From Chishuiella changwenlii (GTDB lineage: Bacteria; Bacteroidota; Bacteroidia; Flavobacteriales; Weeksellaceae), in NCBI RefSeq assembly GCF_900142565.1, contig NZ_FRBH01000007.1, positions 62,001-126,000 of the forward strand: a stretch of 64,000 nucleotides of DNA, written 5' to 3'. Below, piece after piece: positions 46,376 to 55,455 of this stretch. The notes beneath the pieces were generated by a model, which worked only from the letters and a program-made list of their open reading frames with translations, did not search any database and had not been told where the DNA came from. The number at the start of each line of letters is the position of its first letter. The first letter of the stretch is position 1. The position numbers were made by a program, and so were the translations under genes.

Positions 46376-47299
46376 TTAATTTACGCGCTTACTAAAATTT
46401 TGCGCAATAGTTTGCAAAGTTAAGGGATTTATTTCGATTAATACGATACTAAATACACCTAGTACTATCATTCCTTTAAAAAAGTAATGTAAAATCTTAT
46501 ATTCTTGTATAGTTTTTATTCTCCAAATCATCAATAAAACGAAGAAGAATGCGATGTTTGCGCAGATAAAGAAATATTTCATAGCACCAACATCATTTTT
46601 AATAATAATTAAAATACCGATAACTAATTCGGTAATAATTAAGCAAGAAATTAAAACTTTTGTAAAATCTATACCATATTTTATTGGAATCGAATTGTAA
46701 TTATAAATTAAATCTGCTTTCTGTGAGCTTAGATCTTTTACAATATCTGTTATTAAAAATAATATGGTTAAAAATGTAGCATGAAGAGCTAAGTTAAATG
46801 TGAAATTATCAAAATAAATAAGTAAAGCAAAGAATGGCATTACTCGAATTATAATTAAATAAACATTTTTAATAAGCGCAAATCGATTTATTTTATGACT
46901 ATAAAACCAAACTAGAAATTGATAAATAACAAAGAAAATAAAAACTCTCCACGAAATAAACCAAGCAATAATTAATGCACTTAGATTTAAAATGATGTAG
47001 ATTGTTAGTTTGAAATTTTGAGAAACTTGCTTTTGCAAATAAACCTGCAAAGGGCGTTTTATCTCATCTTTCTCTAAGTCGTAAAAATTATTGATAATAT
47101 AGCCTGCCGCAACACAAAGAATCGAACATAAGATGATACCATCTAATTTTACATCTGTAATAATTTGTCGATGTCCTAAGTCCGGGGCAAAAATGAATAA
47201 TGCAGCAAGATATTGCGCAAGTATAAGAACAATTAAATTGTATCCACGAACAACAGAAAATAAAGCAAATAATTTTAATATTACTTTCTGAAAATTCAT
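46376..47299 (-). CDS. UbiA-type prenyltransferase (geranylgeranylglycerol-phosphate-like)
   Basis: A 307-residue membrane protein with eight or nine helices. The first Asp-rich motif NNFYDLEKDEIKRP (NxxxDxxxD) and the second DIVKDLSSQKAD bind Mg-prenyl diphosphate. In flavobacteria this gene, next to mevalonate kinase, is usually annotated as a geranylgeranylglycerol-phosphate geranylgeranyltransferase; the true acceptor is not fixed by sequence. It starts 28 nt after the mevalonate kinase stop, consistent with an isoprenoid operon. Confidence 0.85.
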   Translation of the reverse strand: MNFQKVILKLFALFSVVRGYNLIVLILAQYLAALFIFAPDLGHRQIITDVKLDGIILCSILCVAAGYIINNFYDLEKDEIKRPLQVYLQKQVSQNFKLTIYIILNLSALIIAWFISWRVFIFFVIYQFLVWFYSHKINRFALIKNVYLIIIRVMPFFALLIYFDNFTFNLALHATFLTILFLITDIVKDLSSQKADLIYNYNSIPIKYGIDFTKVLISCLIITELVIGILIIIKNDVGAMKYFFICANIAFFFVLLMIWRIKTIQEYKILHYFFKGMIVLGVFSIVLIEINPLTLQTIAQNFSKRVN

Positions 47300-47327
47300 T
47301 TTTAGTAGACTTTTTTAAATTTAATTC

Positions 47328-48245
47328 TTAGAATTTATAAATAACTTCTGTCTGAAAATCTTTTAAGTGATTTTTAGCTGTCTCATAATCTTGAGTAAAA
47401 CCAAGGACATAACCACCTCCACCAGAACCGCAAAGTTTAAGATAATAAGTATTTGTGTCAATTCCAGTTTTCCAAGCATCAATTAATTTTTGAGGAATCA
47501 TTGGACGGAAATGTTCAAATGCCCAAACAGATAGTTTTTGTAAGTTAGAAAACAAAGGACTATATTCTCCTTTTACAAAGTTTTCTATACAAGCGTTGTT
47601 ATATTTTATAAACTCTTCTTTAAGTGTTTTGCGGAAACCTTCTTTCTTCATTTTTTCGAAGAAAATATGAATCATTGGAGCTGTTTCTCCTGGCGCACCA
47701 GAATTAATTAAAAAGACAGCGCCTTTTCCTTCATTATTTGCAGTAGGTAAACCTATTGTAGAAATATCATCTTTAGATTGTATTAAAATAGGAATATTCA
47801 TATAACAAATAAGAGGATCTATACCAGAACTTGTTCCATGAAAATGAGATTCTAGTCGACCAAATAAGCACTTAAGTTCACTTATCTTTTCTTTTGTTAA
47901 ATTTTGAGTAATGTCAATTTTAGTTATTGCATACTTATCATAAATTGCAGCAACCAAAGCGCCAGAACTTCCTACGCCATAACCTTGTGGAATATTAGAG
48001 TCAAAATACATTCCTTGCTCAACATCCTTACAAAAAGATTCGGTATCAAATAATTCTGCAAAATTCTCTTTTAAGTACTTTGCATAATTTTTAAGATGAA
48101 AATTAGATTGTTCAGCTTTTTCAGAATGTTCAAATTTTAATGCGCCTTGATAAAAGTTATAAGGTACAATTAATCCTTTCGAATCTTCGATAATTCCATA
48201 TTCACCAAACAAAATGATTTTGGCATAAAATAAAGGGTTCTTCAT
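47328..48245 (-). CDS. mvk: GHMP kinase, probable mevalonate kinase
   Basis: A 305-residue GHMP-family kinase. The N-terminal KIILFGEYGII is the family Lys/Glu motif, GYGVGSSGALVAAIYDKYA near residue 88 is the ATP-binding glycine-rich loop, SHFHGTSSGIDPLIC carries the catalytic Asp, and LCGSGGGGYVLGF is motif 3. These fit mevalonate kinase of the mevalonate route to IPP. Its neighbour UbiA and, farther on, UppS use the products. Other pathway genes are not in the window. The 230-nt divergent region upstream contains only the promoter of the CBS gene. Confidence 0.85.
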   Translation of the reverse strand: MKNPLFYAKIILFGEYGIIEDSKGLIVPYNFYQGALKFEHSEKAEQSNFHLKNYAKYLKENFAELFDTESFCKDVEQGMYFDSNIPQGYGVGSSGALVAAIYDKYAITKIDITQNLTKEKISELKCLFGRLESHFHGTSSGIDPLICYMNIPILIQSKDDISTIGLPTANNEGKGAVFLINSGAPGETAPMIHIFFEKMKKEGFRKTLKEEFIKYNNACIENFVKGEYSPLFSNLQKLSVWAFEHFRPMIPQKLIDAWKTGIDTNTYYLKLCGSGGGGYVLGFTQDYETAKNHLKDFQTEVIYKF

Positions 48246-48463
48246 TTAACACTAAATTGGTACTGCAAATGTACAAAATTCGAACCATTATTTGTTAAAT
48301 AATTATTCATAGTCTAATTTAAGAAATTGTAAATCAAAAATATGTTGCAATTATGGAATGTATTTTGCCTAATTATGTAGAAATGAATTACCTTTTTTTA
48401 AACTTTATTCTTAAAATAAACTTTAAAAAATTAGAAAAAGCTGTTATAAAAGTATAAAATATC

Positions 48464-48471
48464 TAAATTTG
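48464..48471 (+). promoter_or_regulatory. -7 promoter box (TAAATTTG) abutting the start codon
   Basis: Exact TAnnTTTG with only 4 nt between its final G and the ATG at 48476. The transcription start should fall at or next to the A of ATG, implying a leaderless mRNA. Confidence 0.6.
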
Positions 48472-48475
48472 CGTT

Positions 48476-49132
48476 ATGTATATCACGAACTATTTAACGA
48501 ATGAAGTTAAACCAGGTAAGATTAATTATTCTGCAAAACAATTATTACAGGTTGTACAGGAGAACAAATTGACACATTTACCTATGTTTGATGGTCTAAA
48601 TTTTGTTGGAAATATTTCTGAAGAAGATTTAATAGAATTATCTCATGAAGATAATAAAGTTGATTATTCATCTTACTTAGAGAATTTTTTTCTTTCGGAA
48701 TCTAGTACGCTTTTAGAAGCTGTTCAGATGATGTATGCCAATCAATCTAATATACTTCCAATTATTAACGAACAATCTCGTTATGTAGCATCTATTACAG
48801 AGAATGATATAATCGGAGCATTTGCAAGTTTTCCTTTTGTTTCATCTGAAGGTGTTTCTATGTTAGTTTCAATTTCAGAAAAAGACTTATCTATCACAGC
48901 AATTTCAAATATTATTGAAGGTAATAATGGTAAAATTTTGGGATTAATGGTTGTAGGAAATAAAGAAGACCGTGTCTATGTTTTATTAAAATTTAGTACG
49001 TCTAATTTATTAGCAATTGGAGAAACATTTGAGCGATATGGTTATCAAGTGATACAGAAATTTTATAATGACGAAAAACAAGAATTGTTGCAGAACCGCT
49101 ATGCACAATTACTAAAATACATGAACACCTAA
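48476..49132 (+). CDS. CBS domain protein
   Basis: A 218-residue cytoplasmic protein with two CBS motifs (about 8-60 and 70-130: THLPMFDGLNFVGNISEEDLIEL and SNILPIINEQSRYVASITENDIIG). A C-terminal ACT-like part follows (about 140-215, VYVLLKFSTSNLLAIGETFERYG). CBS pairs bind adenine nucleotides or related ligands and act as sensors. Its TAA overlaps the nadK start by one base, so it may tune NADP synthesis; this is inference from linkage. Confidence 0.88.
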   Translation: MYITNYLTNEVKPGKINYSAKQLLQVVQENKLTHLPMFDGLNFVGNISEEDLIELSHEDNKVDYSSYLENFFLSESSTLLEAVQMMYANQSNILPIINEQSRYVASITENDIIGAFASFPFVSSEGVSMLVSISEKDLSITAISNIIEGNNGKILGLMVVGNKEDRVYVLLKFSTSNLLAIGETFERYGYQVIQKFYNDEKQELLQNRYAQLLKYMNT

Positions 49133-50016
49133 TGATAAAAGTTGCTCTTTTTGGACAAAAAACAAGTACGTCTTTAACGGATATTATTCCAGAATTTTTA
49201 AACTACTTAAATAAAAATAATATTATTTATTGTGTAGAAAAAAAATTCTTGGAGATACTTAAAGAATCAACAAGTATTGATCTTAGTAAGGTCGAAATCT
49301 ATACTTCTTATGAAGATTTAGATAAATCTGTAAAATTTTTGTTCTCTTTTGGAGGAGATGGAACTATTTTGTCTGCAACAACATTTATACAAGATTCTAA
49401 TATTCCAATTATTGGAGTTAATACAGGACGTTTAGGTTTTTTAGCAACCATTAATAAAAGCGTGTTATTAGAACAAATGGATAGTTTTTTTAATAACGAA
49501 TACAATATTATTCCAAGAACATTATTAACTGTAAAAAGAAGTGATGGCGTAGAGATTGAAAATAATTTCGCTATTAATGAAGTAACGGTTGTTCGTAGAG
49601 AAACAACAAGTATGATTACGGTTGATGCTTATTTAAATAAAGAATTTCTTAATTCATTTTGGTCAGATGGATTAATTATATCTACACCTACTGGGTCAAC
49701 AGGGTATTCATTAAGCTGTGGAGGGCCAATTGTACATCCATCAAATCAGAATTTTATTATTACACCAGTAGCACCACATAATTTAAATGTTCGTCCATTA
49801 ATAGTTTCAGAAAACGAGAAAATTAATTTAAAAATAAGAAGCCGTGCAAACGAATATTTCTTATCGCTAGATTCTCGTAACTTTCCTTTAACAACTGATG
49901 TTGAATTAACAATACAAAAAGCTGACTTCAAAATTCTCATAATAGAGCCTATTGATGCTACTTACTTTATGACTTTAAGGGAAAAAATGCTTTGGGGTTC
50001 CGACAAAAGGAATTAA
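49132..50016 (+). CDS. nadK: NAD kinase
   Basis: A 294-residue enzyme phosphorylating NAD to NADP. It carries the GGDG motif in FSFGGDGTILSAT (catalytic Asp), GVNTGRLGFLATI, NEVTVVRR, and the Gly-rich TPTGSTGYSLSCGGPIVHP. Full length. It overlaps the upstream CBS gene by one base (TAATG). The downstream porG-like gene has its own promoter. Confidence 0.97.
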   Translation: MIKVALFGQKTSTSLTDIIPEFLNYLNKNNIIYCVEKKFLEILKESTSIDLSKVEIYTSYEDLDKSVKFLFSFGGDGTILSATTFIQDSNIPIIGVNTGRLGFLATINKSVLLEQMDSFFNNEYNIIPRTLLTVKRSDGVEIENNFAINEVTVVRRETTSMITVDAYLNKEFLNSFWSDGLIISTPTGSTGYSLSCGGPIVHPSNQNFIITPVAPHNLNVRPLIVSENEKINLKIRSRANEYFLSLDSRNFPLTTDVELTIQKADFKILIIEPIDATYFMTLREKMLWGSDKRN

Positions 50017-50075
50017 AAATTACAATAAAACTTCTTAATTTTTGTTAAATCAGTTAGGTTGAATTGACTTTTGTT

Positions 50076-50083
50076 TATATTTG
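50076..50083 (+). promoter_or_regulatory. -7 promoter box of the porG-uppS-bamA run (TATATTTG)
   Basis: Exact TAnnTTTG, 50 nt before the ATG at 50134. It lies downstream of an alternative in-frame start codon at 50071, arguing for the shorter protein. Confidence 0.65.
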
Positions 50084-50133
50084 TTCGAAATTTTAACAAT
50101 AAAAAAGCAAAAGCCGAAAAAATAACAGAACAA

Positions 50134-50907
50134 ATGAATAAAATATTTTTAGTTGTTTTTACATTGTGTCTATCACAAGTTATGCTTGCTCAAAGACATG
50201 AAATCGGAGTTTTTGCTGGTGGAGCTAATGTAATTGGAGATGTTGGTAAATCAACATATATAAATCCTTTTCCAACAAAGACAGAACCAGGAGGGAAAAT
50301 ATTTTTACCTATTTCTATTGGTGGTTTATATCGTTTTAATATTAATCCACAAATGGGATTTAGAGCTAATATTTCTTATTCTAGAGTAGGAGCTAGCGAT
50401 CATAGAGCGAAAGAACAATATAAGTTAGATCGCAATAAAAATTTTAGAAATAATATAGTAGAAGGATCTCTATTATTTGAATATAATTTCTTTGATGTAA
50501 ATTCTGATCAAGAAACTGCCCAATCTCCTTATATATTTTTTGGAGTAGGAGCTTTTTCGGCAAAGCAAAAAAACTATGATTACGATCCAGACGAAAACGT
50601 AATTATAGAGAAAGGAAAATATAAAACAGGTTTATCAATACCTTTTGGTATTGGTTATAAATTTAGATATAATTATAATTGGATTTTATCTATAGAATCT
50701 GGAGTTCGTTATACGGGAATCGACTATATTGATTACAATAGAGGAGAATTTACGGATAGATTTAAAGAATCAATAGATAACGGTACTTTACCAAGAGATG
50801 AATATAATAAACGCATCTATGGTAATTTATCTAATAAAGATTGGTACGTAATAACAGGAATTAGTTTAACGTATGCGTTTGGACGTCCTGCATGTTATTG
50901 TGATTAA
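50134..50907 (+). CDS. porG: DUF6089 outer-membrane protein, probable type IX secretion component PorG
   Basis: A 257-residue exported beta-barrel protein with signal peptide MNKIFLVVFTLCLSQVMLAQ. The mature part starts HEIGVFAGGANVIGDVGKS and shows alternating strands ending in ITGISLTYAFGRPACYCD. The DUF6089 pattern and its position between nadK and uppS match PorG of flavobacteria, an outer-membrane part of the type IX secretion system that works with PorK/N. With GldD near 60 kb it indicates T9SS and gliding capacity. PorG identity is inferred from family and synteny. Confidence 0.78.
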   Translation: MNKIFLVVFTLCLSQVMLAQRHEIGVFAGGANVIGDVGKSTYINPFPTKTEPGGKIFLPISIGGLYRFNINPQMGFRANISYSRVGASDHRAKEQYKLDRNKNFRNNIVEGSLLFEYNFFDVNSDQETAQSPYIFFGVGAFSAKQKNYDYDPDENVIIEKGKYKTGLSIPFGIGYKFRYNYNWILSIESGVRYTGIDYIDYNRGEFTDRFKESIDNGTLPRDEYNKRIYGNLSNKDWYVITGISLTYAFGRPACYCD

Positions 50908-50913
50908 AATAAA

Positions 50914-51663
50914 ATGGAGATTAGTTTACTAGATCAGATAAATAAAGAAAAATTACCTAATCATGTTGCAATCATTATGGATGGTAACGGAAGATGGGCG
51001 AAGAAGAACGGAAAAGAAAGAACCTTTGGACACAGAAGTGCTTTGGGTGCTGTACGATCTTCTATAGAAACATGTCGTAGATTAGGAATTGGATACCTTA
51101 CACTTTACGCTTTTTCAACAGAAAATTGGAATCGTCCAAAATTAGAAGTTAATCTTTTAATGACATTATTAAGTTCTGCAATAAAGGATGAGATAAAGGA
51201 ATTGCATAAAAATGGAATTCGATTAAATGTTATTGGTGATATGGAAAAGCTACCTAAAAAAGCCAATAAAGATTTATCTCAAGCAATGGACTTAACAAAA
51301 GATAACACAGGTTGTGTTCTTACATTAGCATTAAGTTATGGTTCTAAAGACGAACTTTTAAGTGCTATAAAATCCATTGCAAAAAAATACAAAGACGGAG
51401 AAATCTCCGACGAGGATTTTAATGAAGAATTAGTTCATCAAAATTTATATACGCACGATTTACCAATGGTAGATCTTATGATTAGAACAAGTGGTGAAAC
51501 ACGTATTAGTAACTTCCTATTATGGCAAATAGCTTATTCGGAATTATATTTTACAGATGTTTTATGGCCAGATTTTAATGAAGAGGAATTTTATAAAGCA
51601 ATCTTAAATTACCAAAACAGAGAAAGAAGATTTGGTAAAATAAGTGAACAAATAACGAACTAA
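50914..51663 (+). CDS. uppS: Isoprenyl transferase (undecaprenyl diphosphate synthase)
   Basis: A 249-residue cis-prenyltransferase making the C55 lipid carrier for cell-wall and surface polysaccharides. It has the catalytic Asp in IIMDGNGRWAKKNG, FGHRSALGAV, FSTENWNRP, and the C-terminal DLMIRTSGETRISNFLLWQIAYSELYF. It starts 6 nt after the porG-like stop and lies 20 nt before bamA. Confidence 0.97.
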   Translation: MEISLLDQINKEKLPNHVAIIMDGNGRWAKKNGKERTFGHRSALGAVRSSIETCRRLGIGYLTLYAFSTENWNRPKLEVNLLMTLLSSAIKDEIKELHKNGIRLNVIGDMEKLPKKANKDLSQAMDLTKDNTGCVLTLALSYGSKDELLSAIKSIAKKYKDGEISDEDFNEELVHQNLYTHDLPMVDLMIRTSGETRISNFLLWQIAYSELYFTDVLWPDFNEEEFYKAILNYQNRERRFGKISEQITN

Positions 51664-51683
51664 TCGAACTGAAATAGAGGATT

Positions 51684-54206
51684 ATGAAGAAAATTTTTTG
51701 GACAATGTGTATGCTAGGTGCTTATATGGCTCAAGCACAAGAAGTAGATTCTACTAAAACCATTGATTCAACTCAACAAGATAATTTTGTTTTAGATTAC
51801 AATAAAGCAAAAACTTTCAGACTGAAAGATATTATTGTAACAGGTGATACAAAATATTCTAAAAACCAAATTATTCGTTATGCAGGTTTTGCTATCGGAG
51901 AAGAGATAGAATTACCAGGTACGAAAGTAAATAATGCAGTTAAAAAACTTTGGAGATCTAACATATTTTCGGATATAGATTTATATGTTAATAAAATAGA
52001 AGGAGATCAAGTAACATTAGAGCTTGCATTAGTTTCAGTTCCAAGTTTAGGAGAAATAAAAATTAATGGTGTAAAGAAATCTCAACGAGAAGATTTAATT
52101 AAAGAAAATAAATTAAATCCAGGAGTTAAGATTACACAATCTTTAATTAATACTACAAATAATAAGATTAAAGATTATTACACAGGAAAAGGTTATCCTA
52201 ATTCAACTATTAAAATAAATCGTCAGCCAGTAGCAGGAAAAGACGAAGAAGAAAATATCACATTAGATGTAGATAGAGGAGAGCGCGTGAAAATCAAAAA
52301 TATTATTTTTGAAGGAAACAAGAATTTAACATCTGCTCGTTTACGTAAAAAAGGATTGAAAAATACAAAACGTAAATCAATCAATATTTTCAAATCATCT
52401 AAAATGATTCCAGAAAAATTTCAGGAAGATTTAAAAACATTAGTAGATGAATACAAATCTGTAGGTTTTAGAAATGCAAAAGTAGAATCGTATGATATCG
52501 AAAAAGTAGATGATAAAAACTTAATTGTAAAAATTAAAGTTAACGAAGGAAATCCTTATTTCCTTGGAGATGTAACTTTTTCAGGAAATTCTATTTACAC
52601 ATCAGAACAATTACAACGTATATTTTCTTATAAAACCGGAGATCGTTACGATGCCATAGGTATTAATAAAAAGATATCAGGTTCTGAAAAAGATGATGAT
52701 ATTTCTACACTTTACATGGATAGAGGGTACTTATTTGCTAGAGCAATACCTGTAGAAAAAAGTGTAAAAAATGATACGATCGATTTAGAAATTAAAGTTT
52801 TCGAAGGTACACAAGCAACTTTAAATAAGGTAACAATTAATGGTAATACGGAAGCGCATGACCATATTTTATACCGTGAGTTGAGAACAAAACCAGGAGA
52901 TTTATTCTCTAAATCTGATATTAAACGTACAATGATGGAGTTGGCAGGTCTAGGATATTTAGAGCCAACGCAAATTGTACCAGATATTCAGCCAAATCAA
53001 GAAAACAATACAGTTGATGTTGAATGGAAAGTTGCGCCAAAATCTTCTTCTCAAGTAGAACTACAAGGAGGTTATGGAGCAGGAACGTTCATTGGAACAT
53101 TAGGATTAACATTTGGAAACTTCTCTATCAAGAATATATTTAATAGAAAAGCTTGGCGCCCAGTTCCAATGGGAGATGGACAACAATTGTCTTTAAGAGC
53201 ACAAGCCGGAAATGGTTATAAAAACTATAGTTTCTCTTTCGTTGAACCATGGATTGGAGGTAAACGCCCTACAGCTTTATCAACATCTGTTTATTATTCT
53301 CAATATAATTATAGAGATCAATATGGAGAAAGAGCGAATCTTGATATCATTGGAGGAACAGTTGGTTTAACAAAATTATTAACTTGGCCAGATGATTACT
53401 TTAGATTATCTAATACAATTTCATACCAACGTTATAATTTTGATAACTATTCGTTGAATGTAGGTAATTTAAATTATGAAAATGGTTCTTCTAATAACTT
53501 AAATTATACATTAGGTTTAACTCGTAATTCTGCTGGTCCAGATCCAATATTTCCACAGTCAGGATCAGAAATTAGTTTATCATTTACAACAACATTTCCA
53601 TATTCTGCTGTAAATAAAAGAGATTATGCAAATATTTCTGATGTAGAAAAATTTAAATGGTTAGAATATTACAAATTCAAAGCTAAAGCTTATTTCTACA
53701 AAGAATTAACAGGTAAATTAGTCCTTAAAGCAGGTGGTGAGTTTGGAGTTTTAGGAACTTACAACCGTAAAATAGGAACTATTCCTTTCGAAAGATTTTA
53801 TTTAGGAGGAACAGGATTAATGCAAAACCGTTTTGATGGACGTGAAATCGTTTCGTTAAGAGGTTATGAAGATGCGACAAACTCTGGAGGACAAGCTTCT
53901 GATATTACACCAGAAGGAGGAGGTACTATTTATAATAAATATTCGTTAGAGTTACGTTACCCAATCACAATGAGCCAGACAGCAAAAATTTATGCGTTAA
54001 CTTTTGCTGAAGGAGGAAATGTTTGGAACAATACAAGTGAATTTAAACCGTTTGAATTAAAACGTTCTGCAGGACTTGGTGTTCGTATCTTTATGCCAGC
54101 ATTCGGATTATTAGGATTCGACTTTGGTTATGGATTTGATAAAGGACTTGGTCAAACGGAACGTTCTGGATGGCAAACACACTTTATTATTGGACAACAA
54201 TTCTAA
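51684..54206 (+). CDS. bamA: Outer-membrane protein assembly factor BamA
   Basis: An 840-residue Omp85 protein. A signal peptide (1-18) and a short linker are followed by five POTRA domains (about 45-450, the first beginning FRLKDIIVTGDTKYSKNQII). A 16-strand barrel follows (about 470-840), containing ERFYLGGTGL and a lid/substrate segment, and ending in a C-terminal Phe (FIIGQQF), the usual outer-membrane signal. It inserts beta-barrel proteins into the outer membrane. The next genes encode the Skp-type chaperones that deliver substrates to it. Confidence 0.95.
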   Translation: MKKIFWTMCMLGAYMAQAQEVDSTKTIDSTQQDNFVLDYNKAKTFRLKDIIVTGDTKYSKNQIIRYAGFAIGEEIELPGTKVNNAVKKLWRSNIFSDIDLYVNKIEGDQVTLELALVSVPSLGEIKINGVKKSQREDLIKENKLNPGVKITQSLINTTNNKIKDYYTGKGYPNSTIKINRQPVAGKDEEENITLDVDRGERVKIKNIIFEGNKNLTSARLRKKGLKNTKRKSINIFKSSKMIPEKFQEDLKTLVDEYKSVGFRNAKVESYDIEKVDDKNLIVKIKVNEGNPYFLGDVTFSGNSIYTSEQLQRIFSYKTGDRYDAIGINKKISGSEKDDDISTLYMDRGYLFARAIPVEKSVKNDTIDLEIKVFEGTQATLNKVTINGNTEAHDHILYRELRTKPGDLFSKSDIKRTMMELAGLGYLEPTQIVPDIQPNQENNTVDVEWKVAPKSSSQVELQGGYGAGTFIGTLGLTFGNFSIKNIFNRKAWRPVPMGDGQQLSLRAQAGNGYKNYSFSFVEPWIGGKRPTALSTSVYYSQYNYRDQYGERANLDIIGGTVGLTKLLTWPDDYFRLSNTISYQRYNFDNYSLNVGNLNYENGSSNNLNYTLGLTRNSAGPDPIFPQSGSEISLSFTTTFPYSAVNKRDYANISDVEKFKWLEYYKFKAKAYFYKELTGKLVLKAGGEFGVLGTYNRKIGTIPFERFYLGGTGLMQNRFDGREIVSLRGYEDATNSGGQASDITPEGGGTIYNKYSLELRYPITMSQTAKIYALTFAEGGNVWNNTSEFKPFELKRSAGLGVRIFMPAFGLLGFDFGYGFDKGLGQTERSGWQTHFIIGQQF

Positions 54207-54265
54207 TTATAAATGTTTTTTTAGATTCGTTTAGGATAATTTTAGGATTAAAACAACATAACTAT

Positions 54266-54847
54266 ATGAAAAAATGGATTAGCTTTATAGCATTGTTCTT
54301 TGGATTAGCAACTATTACTTTTGCACAGAGATTTGCTTATGTAGATTCTCAGTATATTCTAGAAAATTTACCAGAATATACTTCGTCTCAAAGCAAATTA
54401 AAATCGCAAACAGAATCTTGGCAAAAAGAAATTGAGCAAAAACAAGAAAATTTAGCTAAATTACAAGCCGAATTCGAAGCAGAGAAAATTTTACTTACTG
54501 CAGAGCAAGTAAAGGAGCAAGAAAAAAAGGTTTTTGAAGAAGTAAAAGGTGTAAAAGATTTACAAGATAAAAGATACGGACCAAAAGGAGATTTAGTTAA
54601 TCTAAGAAGATCTTTGGTTAAACCTTTACAAGATCAAATTTATAATGCAACAAAAGAAGTTGCGGACAAACGTGGTTATGGTTTTGTTTTTGATAAAGGA
54701 AGTGATTTAATCATGATTTACACGGATCCAAAATTTGATATCAGTAGAGAAGTTCTACAAACTTTGAGACCAGATTTAAAACCAAATAATTCAAACTCAA
54801 ATTCGAAGAACAACAATAAAAACACAAATAGTAAAAAAAGAAAATAA
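54266..54847 (+). CDS. Skp/OmpH family periplasmic chaperone, copy 1
   Basis: A 193-residue exported protein: signal peptide MKKWISFIALFFGLATITFA, then FAYVDSQYILENLPEYTSSQSKLKSQ, the start of the OmpH domain. A long helical tentacle (about 45-110) and the closing strand YGFVFDKGSDLIMIYTDPKFD follow. The tail is Asn/Ser/Lys-rich and low-complexity (NSNSNSKNNNKN). The ATG at 54266 gives a correct signal peptide. It holds unfolded outer-membrane proteins in the periplasm for BamA. Confidence 0.93.
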   Translation: MKKWISFIALFFGLATITFAQRFAYVDSQYILENLPEYTSSQSKLKSQTESWQKEIEQKQENLAKLQAEFEAEKILLTAEQVKEQEKKVFEEVKGVKDLQDKRYGPKGDLVNLRRSLVKPLQDQIYNATKEVADKRGYGFVFDKGSDLIMIYTDPKFDISREVLQTLRPDLKPNNSNSNSKNNNKNTNSKKRK

Positions 54848-54874
54848 ATTTTAATACAACAAATAGAACTAGAA

Positions 54875-55390
54875 ATGAAACAAATTAGATTGATAGCAGT
54901 ATTCACAATGATGGTTTTCGGAAGTGTTTTATCTTTCGCACAAGAAATCGCTCATATCGATACTCAAGCAGTAATAGAATCTTTACCTGCTTACAAAAAA
55001 GCTGAGGCAGAATTAGAAGCTTTAGGTAAAAAGCACCAAGATAAAATTGCATCTTTACAAGCTAGCTACAAAACTTTTATGGAGACAGCTCAAAAAGATT
55101 TAGCTGGAAAATCTCAAGAAGAAGCTCAAAAATTAATTGCTGCTAATAAGTATCAAGAAAAAGAACAAGAAATGCAAAAAGCTTACGAAACTTATGCAAA
55201 AGCTGCACAAGAAGAAGTACAAGCGAAAGAAAAAGCATTAATGGATCCTATTGAAAAAAGAGTAACAGAAGCTATCAACGCTGCTGCTGCTAAAAAAGGA
55301 GTTAAATATGTTTTACCTGCTGGAGTATTAGTTTACAAAAACGGAGGATACGACTTATTAAACGATGTTAAAAAAGAATTAGGATTATAA
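54875..55390 (+). CDS. Skp/OmpH family periplasmic chaperone, copy 2
   Basis: A 171-residue paralogue of the preceding gene, with signal peptide MKQIRLIAVFTMMVFGSVLSFA. The OmpH domain starts IAHIDTQAVIESLPAYKKAEAELE, continues in a long Lys/Glu/Ala helical arm and ends KYVLPAGVLVYKNGGYDLLNDVKKEL. Unlike copy 1 it lacks the Asn-rich tail. It lies 27 nt downstream of copy 1 and is the last gene before a terminator. Confidence 0.93.
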   Translation: MKQIRLIAVFTMMVFGSVLSFAQEIAHIDTQAVIESLPAYKKAEAELEALGKKHQDKIASLQASYKTFMETAQKDLAGKSQEEAQKLIAANKYQEKEQEMQKAYETYAKAAQEEVQAKEKALMDPIEKRVTEAINAAAAKKGVKYVLPAGVLVYKNGGYDLLNDVKKELGL

Positions 55391-55414
55391 TATTTAAAAT
55401 AATTCATATTTTAG

Positions 55415-55441
55415 AGCCACTATTATTAGTGGCTTTTTTTA
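55415..55441 (+). terminator. Rho-independent terminator of the bamA run
   Basis: An 8-bp stem (55415-55422 with 55427-55434) followed by seven T. Confidence 0.87.
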
Positions 55442-55455
55442 TATAAAAAATTATC

